Notes: generated from the letters alone by a model not told the origin. Shown: positions 1-6,844, counted from the first letter of the stretch. The stretch: DNA of 17,000 nt from Bacillota bacterium (GCA_023458615.1 JAEWYV010000152.1:1-17000), one strand, 5' to 3'. Program-made: numbers and translations.

Positions 1-48
1 CCGTAGCTTGACGATGATCTGTTCAACTGTGTAGTTCTTTCTTGCCAT
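1..48 (-). CDS. IS3-family transposase OrfA, N-terminal fragment (runs off window)
   Basis: Reading the minus strand from the ATG at 48 gives 16 codons, MARKNYTVEQIIVKLR, then the window ends. This matches the usual opening of IS3-family OrfA proteins (basic start, then xYTxEQIIxKLR), which form the helix-turn-helix part of the transposase and bind the element ends. An AAAGGAG-like ribosome site lies just upstream at about 58-65 on the same strand. Only the first residues are visible, so the subgroup, the frameshift and the catalytic DDE part in OrfB cannot be judged. Confidence 0.8.
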   Translation of the reverse strand, partial: MARKNYTVEQIIVKLR

Positions 49-126
49 TTCCTTTCAGCTCCTTTGTTAGTCTTCTTTCTCTTTTTCCTAACATTGTAGC
101 TGGCCCGGTTTCAGGGGGCTAGATCA
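1..126 (-). mobile_element. One end of an IS3-family insertion sequence
   Basis: The start of OrfA at 48 lies about 80 bp inside a probable element end. Read on the minus strand from 126 the DNA begins TGATCTAGCCCCCTGAAACC, which has the TG tip and C-run typical of IS3-family terminal repeats. Base 126 is also where an open reading frame from the right (127-611) stops making sense: the next in-frame triplet upstream but one is a TAG at 120-122. The other end and the target duplication lie outside the window, so the exact tip is inferred. Confidence 0.65.
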
Positions 127-611
127 CTCTGCCGGACTCATACGCAATCCCCCGCTGGTGGTTTGAGACAGACTATGATGCCGGTCTGGAAGGAAGAGAC
201 CCGGAACCACCGTCGCAAATCATGACGTCGGAAATTATGATCTGTCCCAACAGCTATGGCACAGGGCGATTTATCGTCATTAGTAAGGATTTAACTTATA
301 CATCCGAAACGATTTGGCAGCAAGCGAACAAGGATACGATTGATGCTTGGGCCAAGACGATTTCGGAGTTTGCTCCGCATTCGATTGTGCGCATTGAGAA
401 TGCGAACTTTAACGCATGTACGCTAGATGCGGCACTCGCTTATTACAACGATGTGTACTCTGCTCTAAACAAATATGGGCTCGGTTGGTATAGTAACGAA
501 TACATCAACTTTAGCAATGCTGGTAGAAGATATTTAGGGTTTACCCCAGTCAATTATTTAGACGCTTCTTATTGCATTGAATTGTTACAACAACTGCAAT
601 CGTTCCAATAA
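127..611 (+). pseudogene. C-terminal remnant of a gene cut by the IS element, possibly a secreted glycosidase
   Basis: The frame that ends at the TAA at 609-611 is open upstream of its first ATG (222) to about 127, where the IS end begins. The stretch before the ATG translates sensibly (LPDSYAIPRWWFETDYDAG), so the ATG is probably internal and the real N-terminus was removed or separated by the insertion. The roughly 160 remaining residues are rich in Tyr, Trp and Asn. They end in a pattern (an ALNKYGLGWYSNEYINF stretch) reminiscent of the last strand and helix of GH5-like TIM-barrel enzymes, and of the C-terminus of the neighbour at 810. That likeness is by eye only. No ribosome site suits the ATG at 222. 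Confidence 0.5.
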
Positions 612-756
612 TCCCAATTGTAAAATGGGAGTTATCTTAGAGTAAACTAACCCCTCTTACAACATAACTTGCTGAGATCGAGTTGGTTTGTATATCGAGG
701 TTCTCTTTATGAATAACATCGTTAAGATGTCTTCATTGAAAAATGGCGTGCACTGT

Positions 757-785
757 TTGCGCGTTGCAATGCGTCATGATAAAAA
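757..785 (+). promoter_or_regulatory. Weak candidate promoter for the lipoprotein gene at 810
   Basis: A TTGCGC at 757-762 is followed after 17 bp by TAAAAA at 780-785, preceded by an extended -10 TG at 777-778. The match to consensus is poor and the predicted start would leave only about 20 nt of leader. It is the best candidate seen in the 198-bp gap 612-809, which otherwise holds only a weak stem (TCCCA/TGGGA near 612-631) with no T-run. Confidence 0.2.
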
Positions 786-809
786 TTCTGTTGTCTGGTG
801 GAGGAATGC

Positions 810-2519
810 ATGAAAGTACAAAAACAACTCTTTCCAATTTTGTTTCTAGTGACGTTCTCAATACTGTTTTTTGGATGCGCTGCCCCTACTGCTTCTACGT
901 CATCTCACACGGAATTACAGCCCGAAGCGAGTGAAGAAGTGGTTAGACCGACACCAACGCCTAGATGTGTGCTGGAGAGATCGGCCGCTGCGTTGGAGCC
1001 TTCAAGCTATATTCCGATCGAGCAGGTTGGCACTTACAACAAATCGATCATTACGGACGAACTGCTGAATGCTCCTTCCACATTACCGGATGCGACTGCT
1101 TCCGATTTGCCGTATTGGACAGGGATGATTGCCGGCAATAAATATTTGGTGAATGACATCGACGATAATTGGGCCAATACGACCGGAAAAGGCCACTTCA
1201 TAGAGGAACAATTCAAGTTTATTGGGGAACGTGGTACGTTTAATTGCATGCGCGTGCTGTATGGCATGTCCTATCTCGGTAAAGATGGCGAGCCGTATAT
1301 GATCGACGAGTCGGAACTGGATCAGCTCGACGAGGTTATTTCTTGGGGAATCAAGTACAATCTGCATATTATGATTTGCGTTAGTGGAATGCCCTGCAAG
1401 CAGAATGCAACCATGCAGGAGGAAGCCGTCCAATCGAACGAGGAGTTGTTCGCCGATGATGCGATATTCAGCGTTTTTTCGGATTACTGGGTAATGCTTG
1501 CAAAGCGGTATGCTGATATTCCGAGCAAGTATCTGAGCTTTGAGTTGGTGGCTGAGGCAGCCGTGCCAGAAGCAAGCGTTTCGCTGTATGAGGATCGACT
1601 TGCGCCCGTTCTGCGTGCTATTTGGGAGGTCAGTCCACAGCGGATCGTGATTGTCAACGACGTCGGCAAACAAATTCCTGAGGAACTGGCGAAAATGGGG
1701 GCTTGCATTTCTCTGCACAACGGGATTGCTACAGTCGACGGCCTAAAGCAGTTCGGCATTAACTACAAAGGACACTGGCCAATGGAGTATTTACCGGGAA
1801 TTTTCTGCCCGGGCGCAGATCACTCGGTATTGACGCTACGCAGCGATAGCACCTTTGCGGCGGGTACGATCCGGTTTTACATTGATCGCACCTGGTCGAC
1901 AGGGAAAGGCGGACTGGCAATACGGGCGGATGGCGTAACCATCTATCCGGGCGATGATGAGGAAAGTGAAATCATTGAGGCCACTATTCCGGAAGGCACG
2001 AAGGAGCTACAGATAGAAGGCGTACACGACGTTCTGTATATGTATGCGATGGAATTGCTGCAGCCCGGGCGGACGGACGTTCTGCTGGCCGTTCACGATC
2101 TGTATACAACGAACGAGAACGAGCCGATGCCCACGATCCTGATTCGGGCGGATGGATCCACGGAAAACATCGATTCGCCGCAGCTCGTGCTGAACGGAGA
2201 CTATTTCGAAACCGTTTTGATGGGGAAGGCGATCGCGTGCGCGAAGAAATACAATGTCGGATTTATCCTCTCTGAGGTTGGTTCCGATACGGAAGATCTA
2301 TCGCTGTCGGAATATATCGCCTACCATACCGAATGGCTGAAAACACTGCAGAAGGATCACATTTCCTGGATGTGGAACTACATGGATAATGTGTGCGGCG
2401 TGGAAAACCGCATGTGGCCAGAACAGATAAAAATCGCGTCTACGCTACTTCCAATTGAGGGGACGCCGATGTTCTACAACAAAGAGGTATTCGACATGCT
2501 GGAAACCTATTCCCGATAG
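810..2519 (+). CDS. Lipoprotein with GH5-like (cellulase-fold) glycoside hydrolase domain
   Basis: A 569-residue protein with an N-terminal lipoprotein signal (lipobox FFGC, Cys23), so probably anchored outside the membrane. The start chosen is the ATG at 810, five bases after GGAGG; an in-frame GTG at 798 overlaps that site and is less likely. After a Thr/Pro-rich linker (about 25-55), residues 100-330 read like the first part of a GH5 TIM barrel: NCMRVLYG (about 145-152), the helix LDEVISWGIKYNLHIMICV, then YLSFELVAEA, where E249 would be the acid/base. The family usually has NEP here; this protein has AEA. The strand GFILSEVG carries E489, the candidate nucleophile, and SWMWNYM (519-525) resembles the barrel-end Trp. 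Residues about 330-430 look beta-rich and seem to be an insertion inside the barrel. Substrate unknown; action on polysaccharide is inferred from the fold. Confidence 0.7.
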   Translation: MKVQKQLFPILFLVTFSILFFGCAAPTASTSSHTELQPEASEEVVRPTPTPRCVLERSAAALEPSSYIPIEQVGTYNKSIITDELLNAPSTLPDATASDLPYWTGMIAGNKYLVNDIDDNWANTTGKGHFIEEQFKFIGERGTFNCMRVLYGMSYLGKDGEPYMIDESELDQLDEVISWGIKYNLHIMICVSGMPCKQNATMQEEAVQSNEELFADDAIFSVFSDYWVMLAKRYADIPSKYLSFELVAEAAVPEASVSLYEDRLAPVLRAIWEVSPQRIVIVNDVGKQIPEELAKMGACISLHNGIATVDGLKQFGINYKGHWPMEYLPGIFCPGADHSVLTLRSDSTFAAGTIRFYIDRTWSTGKGGLAIRADGVTIYPGDDEESEIIEATIPEGTKELQIEGVHDVLYMYAMELLQPGRTDVLLAVHDLYTTNENEPMPTILIRADGSTENIDSPQLVLNGDYFETVLMGKAIACAKKYNVGFILSEVGSDTEDLSLSEYIAYHTEWLKTLQKDHISWMWNYMDNVCGVENRMWPEQIKIASTLLPIEGTPMFYNKEVFDMLETYSR

Positions 2520-2617
2520 GGTCTTCAGATCTCCTGAAACACCGTGCGAAACAGGGGAACAAGCACGTTAGTAAACAATAGTATCTACGTATCGGGTTAG
2601 AATAGTTGATTCTGTAC

Positions 2618-2652
2618 TGCGTCAGAAGTCACCTGCTTCTGACGCATTTTTT
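2618..2652 (+). terminator. Rho-independent terminator of the GH5-like gene
   Basis: A perfect 11-bp stem TGCGTCAGAAG (2618-2628) and CTTCTGACGCA (2636-2646) with a 7-nt loop is followed directly by six T (2647-2652). It lies about 100 bp after the stop at 2519. Confidence 0.9.
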
Positions 2653-2681
2653 GACGCATATGACCGCAATAGGTTGCGAAA

Positions 2682-2777
2682 GATTGCCTGAGATTACGAA
2701 ATTTGTCGCATTTTACAAGAGGTAAGAGTTCTGAATTATGCGCGATTACGGGCGATTATTCGAGATTGCGAACGATT
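2682..2777 (+). repeat. 10-bp-phased GATT repeats
   Basis: GATT occurs at 2682, 2692, 2744, 2754, 2764 and 2774, that is, at exact 10-bp steps within each group. The four units at 2741-2780 are CGCGATTACG, GGCGATTATT, CGAGATTGCG and AACGATTATG. The unit is degenerate outside the GATT core. The spacing places the cores on one face of the helix. The repeats end about 20 bp before the tRNA fragment, where accessory sites of an integrase might lie; that role is a guess. Confidence 0.55.
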
Positions 2778-2796
2778 ATGCCAAAATAGTCAGTCA

Positions 2797-2842
2797 ACTC
2801 CGACTCTGAGGGTCGAAGGTTCGAATCCTTTCGGGCACGCCA
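2797..2842 (+). other. 3' half of tRNA-Arg(CCG), probable att remnant of an integrated element
   Basis: The bases fit tRNA positions 31-76. An anticodon loop CTCCGAC (2798-2804, anticodon CCG) is followed by the 3' strand of its stem TCTGA, variable loop GGGTC, and T-arm GAAGG-TTCGAAT-CCTTT. The acceptor strand CGGGCAC, discriminator G and encoded CCA (2840-2842) complete it. The matching 5' half (an acceptor strand starting GTGCCCG, D-arm, and 5' anticodon strand TCAGA) is absent upstream, so this is not a working tRNA gene. Tyrosine integrases that use tRNA genes commonly leave exactly this segment, anticodon loop to 3' end, as the displaced copy at the far end of the element. On that reading the intact tRNA and the element lie to the left. 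Confidence 0.75.
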
Positions 2843-2879
2843 AATAGAGAAGCCACCTTTAGGTGGCTTCTCTATTTGG
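2840..2879 (+). terminator. 18-bp perfect hairpin directly after the tRNA 3' end
   Basis: The left arm 2840-2857 and right arm 2862-2879 pair over 18 bp with a TTTA loop; the left arm starts at the tRNA CCA itself. It has the form of the native terminator of the tRNA gene, retained with the displaced 3' end. The following bases are T-rich but not a clean T-run, so it may act mainly as a stable RNA end or work in both directions. Confidence 0.7.
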
Positions 2880-3088
2880 TTGTATTATTTGAGAGGATTC
2901 GCTTACATTGTTGCAAAGCTACAATGTCTCGGAGAAATTTATTAAAAATGCATGCATTTTCTTTAATTCATAATTTCTCGCGTAGCCGCGTTTAGAAAAC
3001 GCCCTAGTAGCGGCGTTTTTAGCGACAGGCGAAGCGTAGCCGTCCAAACTGCGAGCGGAGTGAGCGAGCAGTGGACGGATAACCGTAG
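2880..3088. repeat. Palindrome-dense non-coding segment between the two tRNA 3' copies
   Basis: No gene is supported here. The segment holds, in order: a stem ACATTGT/ACAATGT (2905-2911 with 2921-2927); a perfect 16-bp palindrome AAAATGCATGCATTTT (2945-2960); a terminator-like stem AAAACGCC/GGCGTTTT (2996-3003 with 3012-3019, then another T); and a longer imperfect inverted repeat (3040-3052 with 3068-3078, arms CCGTCCA and TGGACGG outermost). The word GCGTAGCCG occurs twice (2980-2988 and 3034-3042). Confidence 0.65.
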
Positions 3089-3108
3089 GAATCCTTTCGG
3101 GCACGCCA
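3089..3108 (+). other. Second, shorter copy of the tRNA-Arg 3' end
   Basis: Bases 3089-3110 repeat 2823-2844 exactly (22 bp), covering the end of the T-loop, the 3' T-stem, the acceptor strand, CCA and two A. Upstream of 3089 the sequence is unrelated. Like the first copy it runs straight into a perfect hairpin whose stem begins in the CCA. It could be an older att scar or the end of another element that used the same tRNA gene. Confidence 0.6.
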
Positions 3109-3144
3109 AAGCAAGGACCACCCAAACGGGTGGTCCTTGCTTTG
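3107..3144. terminator. 17-bp perfect hairpin, terminator for the GTPase gene and/or the tRNA copy
   Basis: Arms 3107-3123 and 3128-3144 pair perfectly over 17 bp with an AAAC loop. It lies 29 bp beyond the stop of the minus-strand GTPase gene (3174) and also directly follows the second tRNA 3' copy. Because the stem carries AAAG and CTTT at its base it could end transcription from either side, though neither side has a long T-run outside the stem. Confidence 0.7.
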
Positions 3145-3173
3145 ATCTCGCCAATAGGTCTAGATGGAGATCA

Positions 3174-4358
3174 CTACTCAATACTGGTCGACTTGTTGCC
3201 AAAGAGTGCGCCGCTTTTGAATACGTCCGAAATGATGGCGGCAATATCCTTTTTGTCCGAATTCGACGAGAGCTTGCCAACAATCGTGTTTACAAGCTCG
3301 GTTAGCCTCGGCGAAATCTTATCGCCGACTGCCTTCTCTACCCAGGAAAGGTCAAGTAGGCTCCTTTTGCCGGATGCCACTTGTTCGAAGGCGTAGATTG
3401 TGCCCTCGCCAAGCGCGGCAACAATGCTACCGGCGATGACGGCATTTAATACGCTGGCACCGATATTGACGGCGGGGATGGCTTTTAGTGCGCTGATCGC
3501 CGTTTTTGCAGCCAAACTGACCGTTCCGACCTCAACAATAGAATTCAAAAACTGTTTTGAGCCTTCCGCTTTGTTGATTCCGTATAACTGTGCAAGCCCA
3601 TTCACCAAACCCAGTTCAATGGGCGAGAGGATCAGCGCATCGGCAAATGGAATCGGAACCGCGCCAACGACCACGGCGGCAGCGGTCGAGGCTCCCGTGA
3701 GCCCGTGAGCAAGCGCCCTTTTTCGATTGAGCTGGAACATGGCGATATCGGATTCACCGGCCTTAATTCCTTCCGGCATCAGCTCGTTTGTCGCGTCGAT
3801 CAACTCCGCAATGCCCTCCGGCGGTGCATATGCGCTCTCATTGAGGACATATGTAGACGCTACGACGGGAATCACCTTGCGCAGGTTTTTGCCATACCGG
3901 CGCTGCTTTGCAAACGCTTGATACACCATATCGATGTTTCTCTGCCTATCCGGAACAGAGAACGATTTTGTGATGACGACCACCAACGGCACCGATTCCC
4001 ACATGGAGGTGGCTCTGGAGAGATCTTCCAATGTCTTTGGGAATAATTTGGCGGCGGTTCCATCGACACAGAACCAGATAACATTGATTTTATTGTCTTC
4101 ATTTCCCTGCTTTACACTGTCCTTAGACCATTTCTTTACGGCATTGATGGCCTTCATCTCTTTGAAGAACGAAGGTTCAAATCCGATACTGTCGATGACG
4201 CGAAACGGAATTTCCTCACTCTCGTAAATCTTGAGTTCGGGGGTTGTTCCGCTGGTGCCCCATCCCGCCTCGGCGACATTCTCACCTAAAACTGCGTTGA
4301 TGAGTGTAGATTTTCCGACGCCGGAGTTGCCGATGACCAATACATTGCCTCGTTCCAT
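3174..4358 (-). CDS. Era-like GTPase with C-terminal DUF697-type domain
   Basis: A 394-residue protein from the ATG at 4358, preceded by AGGAAGGA about 11 bases upstream. The frame is open to 4532, but the added N-terminus is unlike the family and has no ribosome site. The G1 motif is GNSGVGKST (residues 10-18). G2 is probably within GTSGTTPE (34-41), and G3 is DSIG (56-59). The G4 position reads VVVITKSF (127-133 region): the usual final Asp of N/TKxD is missing, which may alter guanine specificity. Residues about 218-262 carry the stretch VPIPFADALILSPIELG and LAQLYG, typical of the DUF697 region found behind such GTPases and probably membrane-associated; a second hydrophobic stretch covers about 275-320. 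The gene stands alone. The role is unknown; membrane or envelope stress functions have been proposed for relatives, but nothing here shows it. Confidence 0.85.
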   Translation of the reverse strand: MERGNVLVIGNSGVGKSTLINAVLGENVAEAGWGTSGTTPELKIYESEEIPFRVIDSIGFEPSFFKEMKAINAVKKWSKDSVKQGNEDNKINVIWFCVDGTAAKLFPKTLEDLSRATSMWESVPLVVVITKSFSVPDRQRNIDMVYQAFAKQRRYGKNLRKVIPVVASTYVLNESAYAPPEGIAELIDATNELMPEGIKAGESDIAMFQLNRKRALAHGLTGASTAAAVVVGAVPIPFADALILSPIELGLVNGLAQLYGINKAEGSKQFLNSIVEVGTVSLAAKTAISALKAIPAVNIGASVLNAVIAGSIVAALGEGTIYAFEQVASGKRSLLDLSWVEKAVGDKISPRLTELVNTIVGKLSSNSDKKDIAAIISDVFKSGALFGNKSTSIE

Positions 4359-4522
4359 ATTGTGAAAAATCCTTCCTAATATATTGTGCAAAGTGAAATT
4401 CATCTTTGCCGTAATAGCATTTGCAAATTTCGCGCAAGACCCCGAACAAGTCGTTGGATAGGAGCAACGTGCTGCGAAAAGCCAAGATGTTTTCATACAA
4501 ACCACTGCTTTATATCCAAACC

Positions 4523-4551
4523 AATATACCATTGCAGGTAGAAATTCGCAA
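4523..4551 (-). promoter_or_regulatory. Probable promoter of the GTPase gene
   Basis: On the minus strand TTGCGA (4551-4546) and TATATT (4528-4523) are 17 bp apart, with a TG one base before the -10 (extended -10). It points at the GTPase gene and would give a leader of about 155 nt. Confidence 0.5.
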
Positions 4552-4877
4552 ACATAGTTTCTTGTTTTTTTGTCCGAATGATTCAGGGCATTCGCATGTG
4601 TTACCCTGTAAACATCGACGCGGATATCGCATTAAACCGCGTCGGACGATGGTTGGAATCCTTGCGGAAGCGGGGCAATCATCCGTTCGCAACATAATTT
4701 TATCCGTTTGATACGTCAAAAACCCGCTTACGAAGCAACATGCTAATATCAAATGGGGGAGTGAGATAATAGGCATTCCAATGATTAGACGGCATAAGCC
4801 GAATCAAAGGTGTTAAAGTATCAATCCCTGGGCGCGAGCGGGTGTTTTGCTATTGAGTGCCATAGGAGGGTAAGAGC
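4552..4877. other. Stretch without a supported gene
   Basis: Neither strand offers a reading frame with a convincing ribosome site or a recognisable product. It contains a T-rich run (4561-4572) and an inverted repeat CGACGCGG/CCGCGTCG (4616-4623 with 4637-4644, 13-nt loop). An 88-codon minus-strand frame (4510-4776) has no good start signal and resembles nothing I know. No clear promoter for the gene at 4878 was found here. Confidence 0.6.
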
Positions 4878-5183
4878 ATGTCTCTATCGGTAAAGGGCGA
4901 ATATCAAAAACGAAGAAAGAAACAATTGATCATCGCGGTAACATGCATCCCGATCATTCTTTTGTATGTGGTTTTATCGCAGGTTCAGAATCTGAGCTTT
5001 ATTGATGATACCGTGTTTACGATCATTCTAATCTTCTTTCTCTTGAGCGCTGTTGTGTTTACGCTGCTCAACTGGAGGTGCCCGCATTGCAATTCATTTC
5101 TGGGCAAAGAAATCAACGCGCGGCGCTGCCCACGGTGCGGCATTCGCCTGCAGAGTGATCACTCTGCGGGCAGCCGAAAGTAA
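4878..5183 (+). CDS. Small two-helix membrane protein with C-terminal zinc ribbon
   Basis: A 101-residue protein with an AGGAGG site ending eight bases before its ATG. The N-terminus is basic (KRRKK at 11-15), followed by two predicted membrane helices (about 17-36 and 43-65). A short tail carries two CPxC pairs (C68/C71 and C84/C87), the pattern of a zinc ribbon. The basic start suggests that end, and with two helices also the tail, stays in the cytoplasm. Such proteins are common hypotheticals and no reaction can be assigned. It stands alone between the GTPase and the convergent kinase gene. The last codons span a perfect 18-bp palindrome (5150-5167), and the final residues (SDHSAGSRK) look non-conserved. 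Confidence 0.75.
   Translation: MSLSVKGEYQKRRKKQLIIAVTCIPIILLYVVLSQVQNLSFIDDTVFTIILIFFLLSAVVFTLLNWRCPHCNSFLGKEINARRCPRCGIRLQSDHSAGSRK
5150..5167. repeat. Perfect 18-bp palindrome inside the end of the zinc-ribbon gene
   Basis: GCAGAGTGA is followed at once by its complement TCACTCTGC, extended by two G-C pairs and a G-T pair on the outside (5147-5170). It could fold in the RNA just before the stop codon, or be a protein-binding site. No T-run follows. Confidence 0.6.
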
Positions 5184-5289
5184 GAAATAACCGGATGGAT
5201 AAACGGCTTGCGCATTTTGGGTATGACAGGTCGAGAGAATCGACAACGGATTTCTGCGAACGAAACACGCAAGTCCAATAAGAACCATA

Positions 5290-5324
5290 AAAGCCCTGAT
5301 CCATGCATAAATGGACAGGGCTTT
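5290..5324. terminator. Bidirectional terminator between convergent genes
   Basis: The stem AAAGCCCTG (5290-5298) with CAGGGCTTT (5316-5324) is extended inward by TCCAT/ATGGA across a single bulged A. It lies between the stop of the plus-strand zinc-ribbon gene (5183) and the stop of the minus-strand kinase gene (5376). Reading the minus strand, the stem is followed by a short T-run (CTTTTATGG). Confidence 0.75.
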
Positions 5325-5375
5325 GTCATGTAGATCAATAGAGACCAGGAGCTCTTTGCGAACGATTGGCAGAGG

Positions 5376-6830
5376 TTATTGGTAATAAACCGCCAGCTGA
5401 TCCCAACAATTTCGATAGCGCTCACTCTTTGCAGCAAAATACTGCGCCTGCTCGGGGGATGGCGAAAGCGTTTGCGCACTGTGCACCATCGCGGTTACGG
5501 CTGCTGCATAGTCCGCGTGCGCTCCCGCGCCGCAGGCGGCAATGATTGCGGCACCAAGCGCGCAGGCGTCGGACTCCTGTAGCAATTGAACGGGTGTGTT
5601 TGCGATGTCACAGATGAGTTCGGTCCAGAGTGCGCTTTTGGATGCGCCGCCGAGAACCTTTAACGCACGGATCTCACACCCGTTTTGAGAAAAGTCTTCC
5701 AGCGCGCGCCGAACACCGAACGCCGCACCTTCCATAATGGCACGCGCATAGTCAAACCGATCATGATTTAGGTTCGAGCCGACAAAAGCGGCCTGCGCGT
5801 TGGTATTCCAGATCGGGTAGGCCGCGCCGAGAGGATAAGGGTAATAGAATAGATCGCCGATTGCGCGTTGCTGCGCTTGATGATCCATTTCCTGAAAAGT
5901 AACGTCAGGCAGGAACTTGTTTTTATACCATTCCAGCGAAATGCCGGTTCCAGAGAGCGACGCCATTGCGCCGTAGAGACCCGGTACTGGGTGAATTGAT
6001 GGAGCGATAAAGGAGCTTGAATACAGCAGTTGCTTGCCCAAGCCAAGGATCACCCATGTGGTTCCGGCGGAGAGGAGCATATCCCCTTCGTGAATGGCAG
6101 CCGCGCCGATGGAGGCGCAATATTGATCGTGGGCACCGTTAAACACAGGCAACCCCTCGGTTAGACCCAGCGCGTGCGCGGATGATGCCGTCAGTCCGCC
6201 CACCAGTGCGCCTGTTGGGCGAATCTCCGGTAGCTGATTGGGCGAAATGCCAAGCGTCTCCAGCATGCGCGGATCCCACTTTGCGGTGCGTATGTCCATC
6301 AACTGCCGGATGGCGGCGTTGGTCGGGTCGATGACCACCTGCCCGGTCAGATGCTGGTTGACGATCTCAATGGTGCTTAGGTATCGGCATCCCGGCTGCT
6401 CCAACCCGGCCCGCTTCAGATAGAGAATCTTTGCCGCGTCGAGCGATGGGAAGATTCGCCAGCCGCACATGTGATAGACATACTCGTTACCAAGCATCTC
6501 CTCCAGCGTCGTCGCCTCGGCGCGCGCGCGGGAGTCCATCCATGTAATCGCGTTGCCTATCGGCACGCCGCTAGCGTCTACCATTGCCATACTGGCGCCT
6601 TGCGAGGATATTGCGATGGCGGAAATTGGCTTATGATCACACTCGTGCAGCGCCGCGCGAATGGCGGATTGGCTGGCCTTGATCCAGTCATTGGCGTCCT
6701 GCTCGGCATGGTCACCCTGCGTCACGAGCGGATAACCGGAATAACCCCTGCCGAGGACCTCGCCTGTCGCGCTGTCGACGACGAGGGCTTTGGTTCCCGT
6801 CGTTCCGATGTCGAGACCGATGACATACAT
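5376..6830 (-). CDS. FGGY-family carbohydrate kinase (xylulokinase-like)
   Basis: A 484-residue cytoplasmic enzyme of normal length for FGGY kinases, which move phosphate from ATP to a sugar, usually a ketose. The N-terminal ATPase-fold motif is GLDIGTTGTKA (5-15). AITWMDSRA (94-102) matches the substrate-side motif. NGAHDQYCASIG (231-242) carries the probable catalytic base D235. The C-terminal domain has LGGASKSALW and ACALGAAI, the nucleotide-binding signature. The gene starts 14 bp after the DUF4432 gene, with GGGAG about nine bases before its ATG, so it is the last gene of the three-gene minus operon. Sequence alone does not separate xylulose, ribulose, rhamnulose or other substrates. 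Beside an arabinose-isomerase-like gene, a ketose is the likely substrate. Confidence 0.9.
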   Translation of the reverse strand: MYVIGLDIGTTGTKALVVDSATGEVLGRGYSGYPLVTQGDHAEQDANDWIKASQSAIRAALHECDHKPISAIAISSQGASMAMVDASGVPIGNAITWMDSRARAEATTLEEMLGNEYVYHMCGWRIFPSLDAAKILYLKRAGLEQPGCRYLSTIEIVNQHLTGQVVIDPTNAAIRQLMDIRTAKWDPRMLETLGISPNQLPEIRPTGALVGGLTASSAHALGLTEGLPVFNGAHDQYCASIGAAAIHEGDMLLSAGTTWVILGLGKQLLYSSSFIAPSIHPVPGLYGAMASLSGTGISLEWYKNKFLPDVTFQEMDHQAQQRAIGDLFYYPYPLGAAYPIWNTNAQAAFVGSNLNHDRFDYARAIMEGAAFGVRRALEDFSQNGCEIRALKVLGGASKSALWTELICDIANTPVQLLQESDACALGAAIIAACGAGAHADYAAAVTAMVHSAQTLSPSPEQAQYFAAKSERYRNCWDQLAVYYQ

Positions 6831-6844
6831 AACGTATTCTCCCT

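Noticed and set aside
743..934. Small plus-strand frame overlapping the lipoprotein start
   Set aside because: It overlaps the well-supported lipoprotein signal in another frame and has no ribosome site of its own.
2682..2780. CRISPR-like array
   Set aside because: The repeat core is four bases at a 10-bp step with no long conserved repeat or unique spacers.
2730..2842. A complete tRNA-Arg gene
   Set aside because: Only the 3' half from the anticodon loop fits. The five bases before the loop (GTCAA) do not pair with TCTGA, and no acceptor 5' strand GTGCCCG or D-arm is present upstream.
4359..4532. 58-residue N-terminal extension of the GTPase
   Set aside because: It has no ribosome site and is unlike the family; the predicted promoter -10 (4523-4528) lies inside it, while the ATG at 4358 has AGGAAGGA upstream and begins right before the G1 strand.
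4510..4776. 88-codon minus-strand reading frame
   Set aside because: Weak start signal, no recognisable domain, and it overlaps the predicted GTPase promoter.
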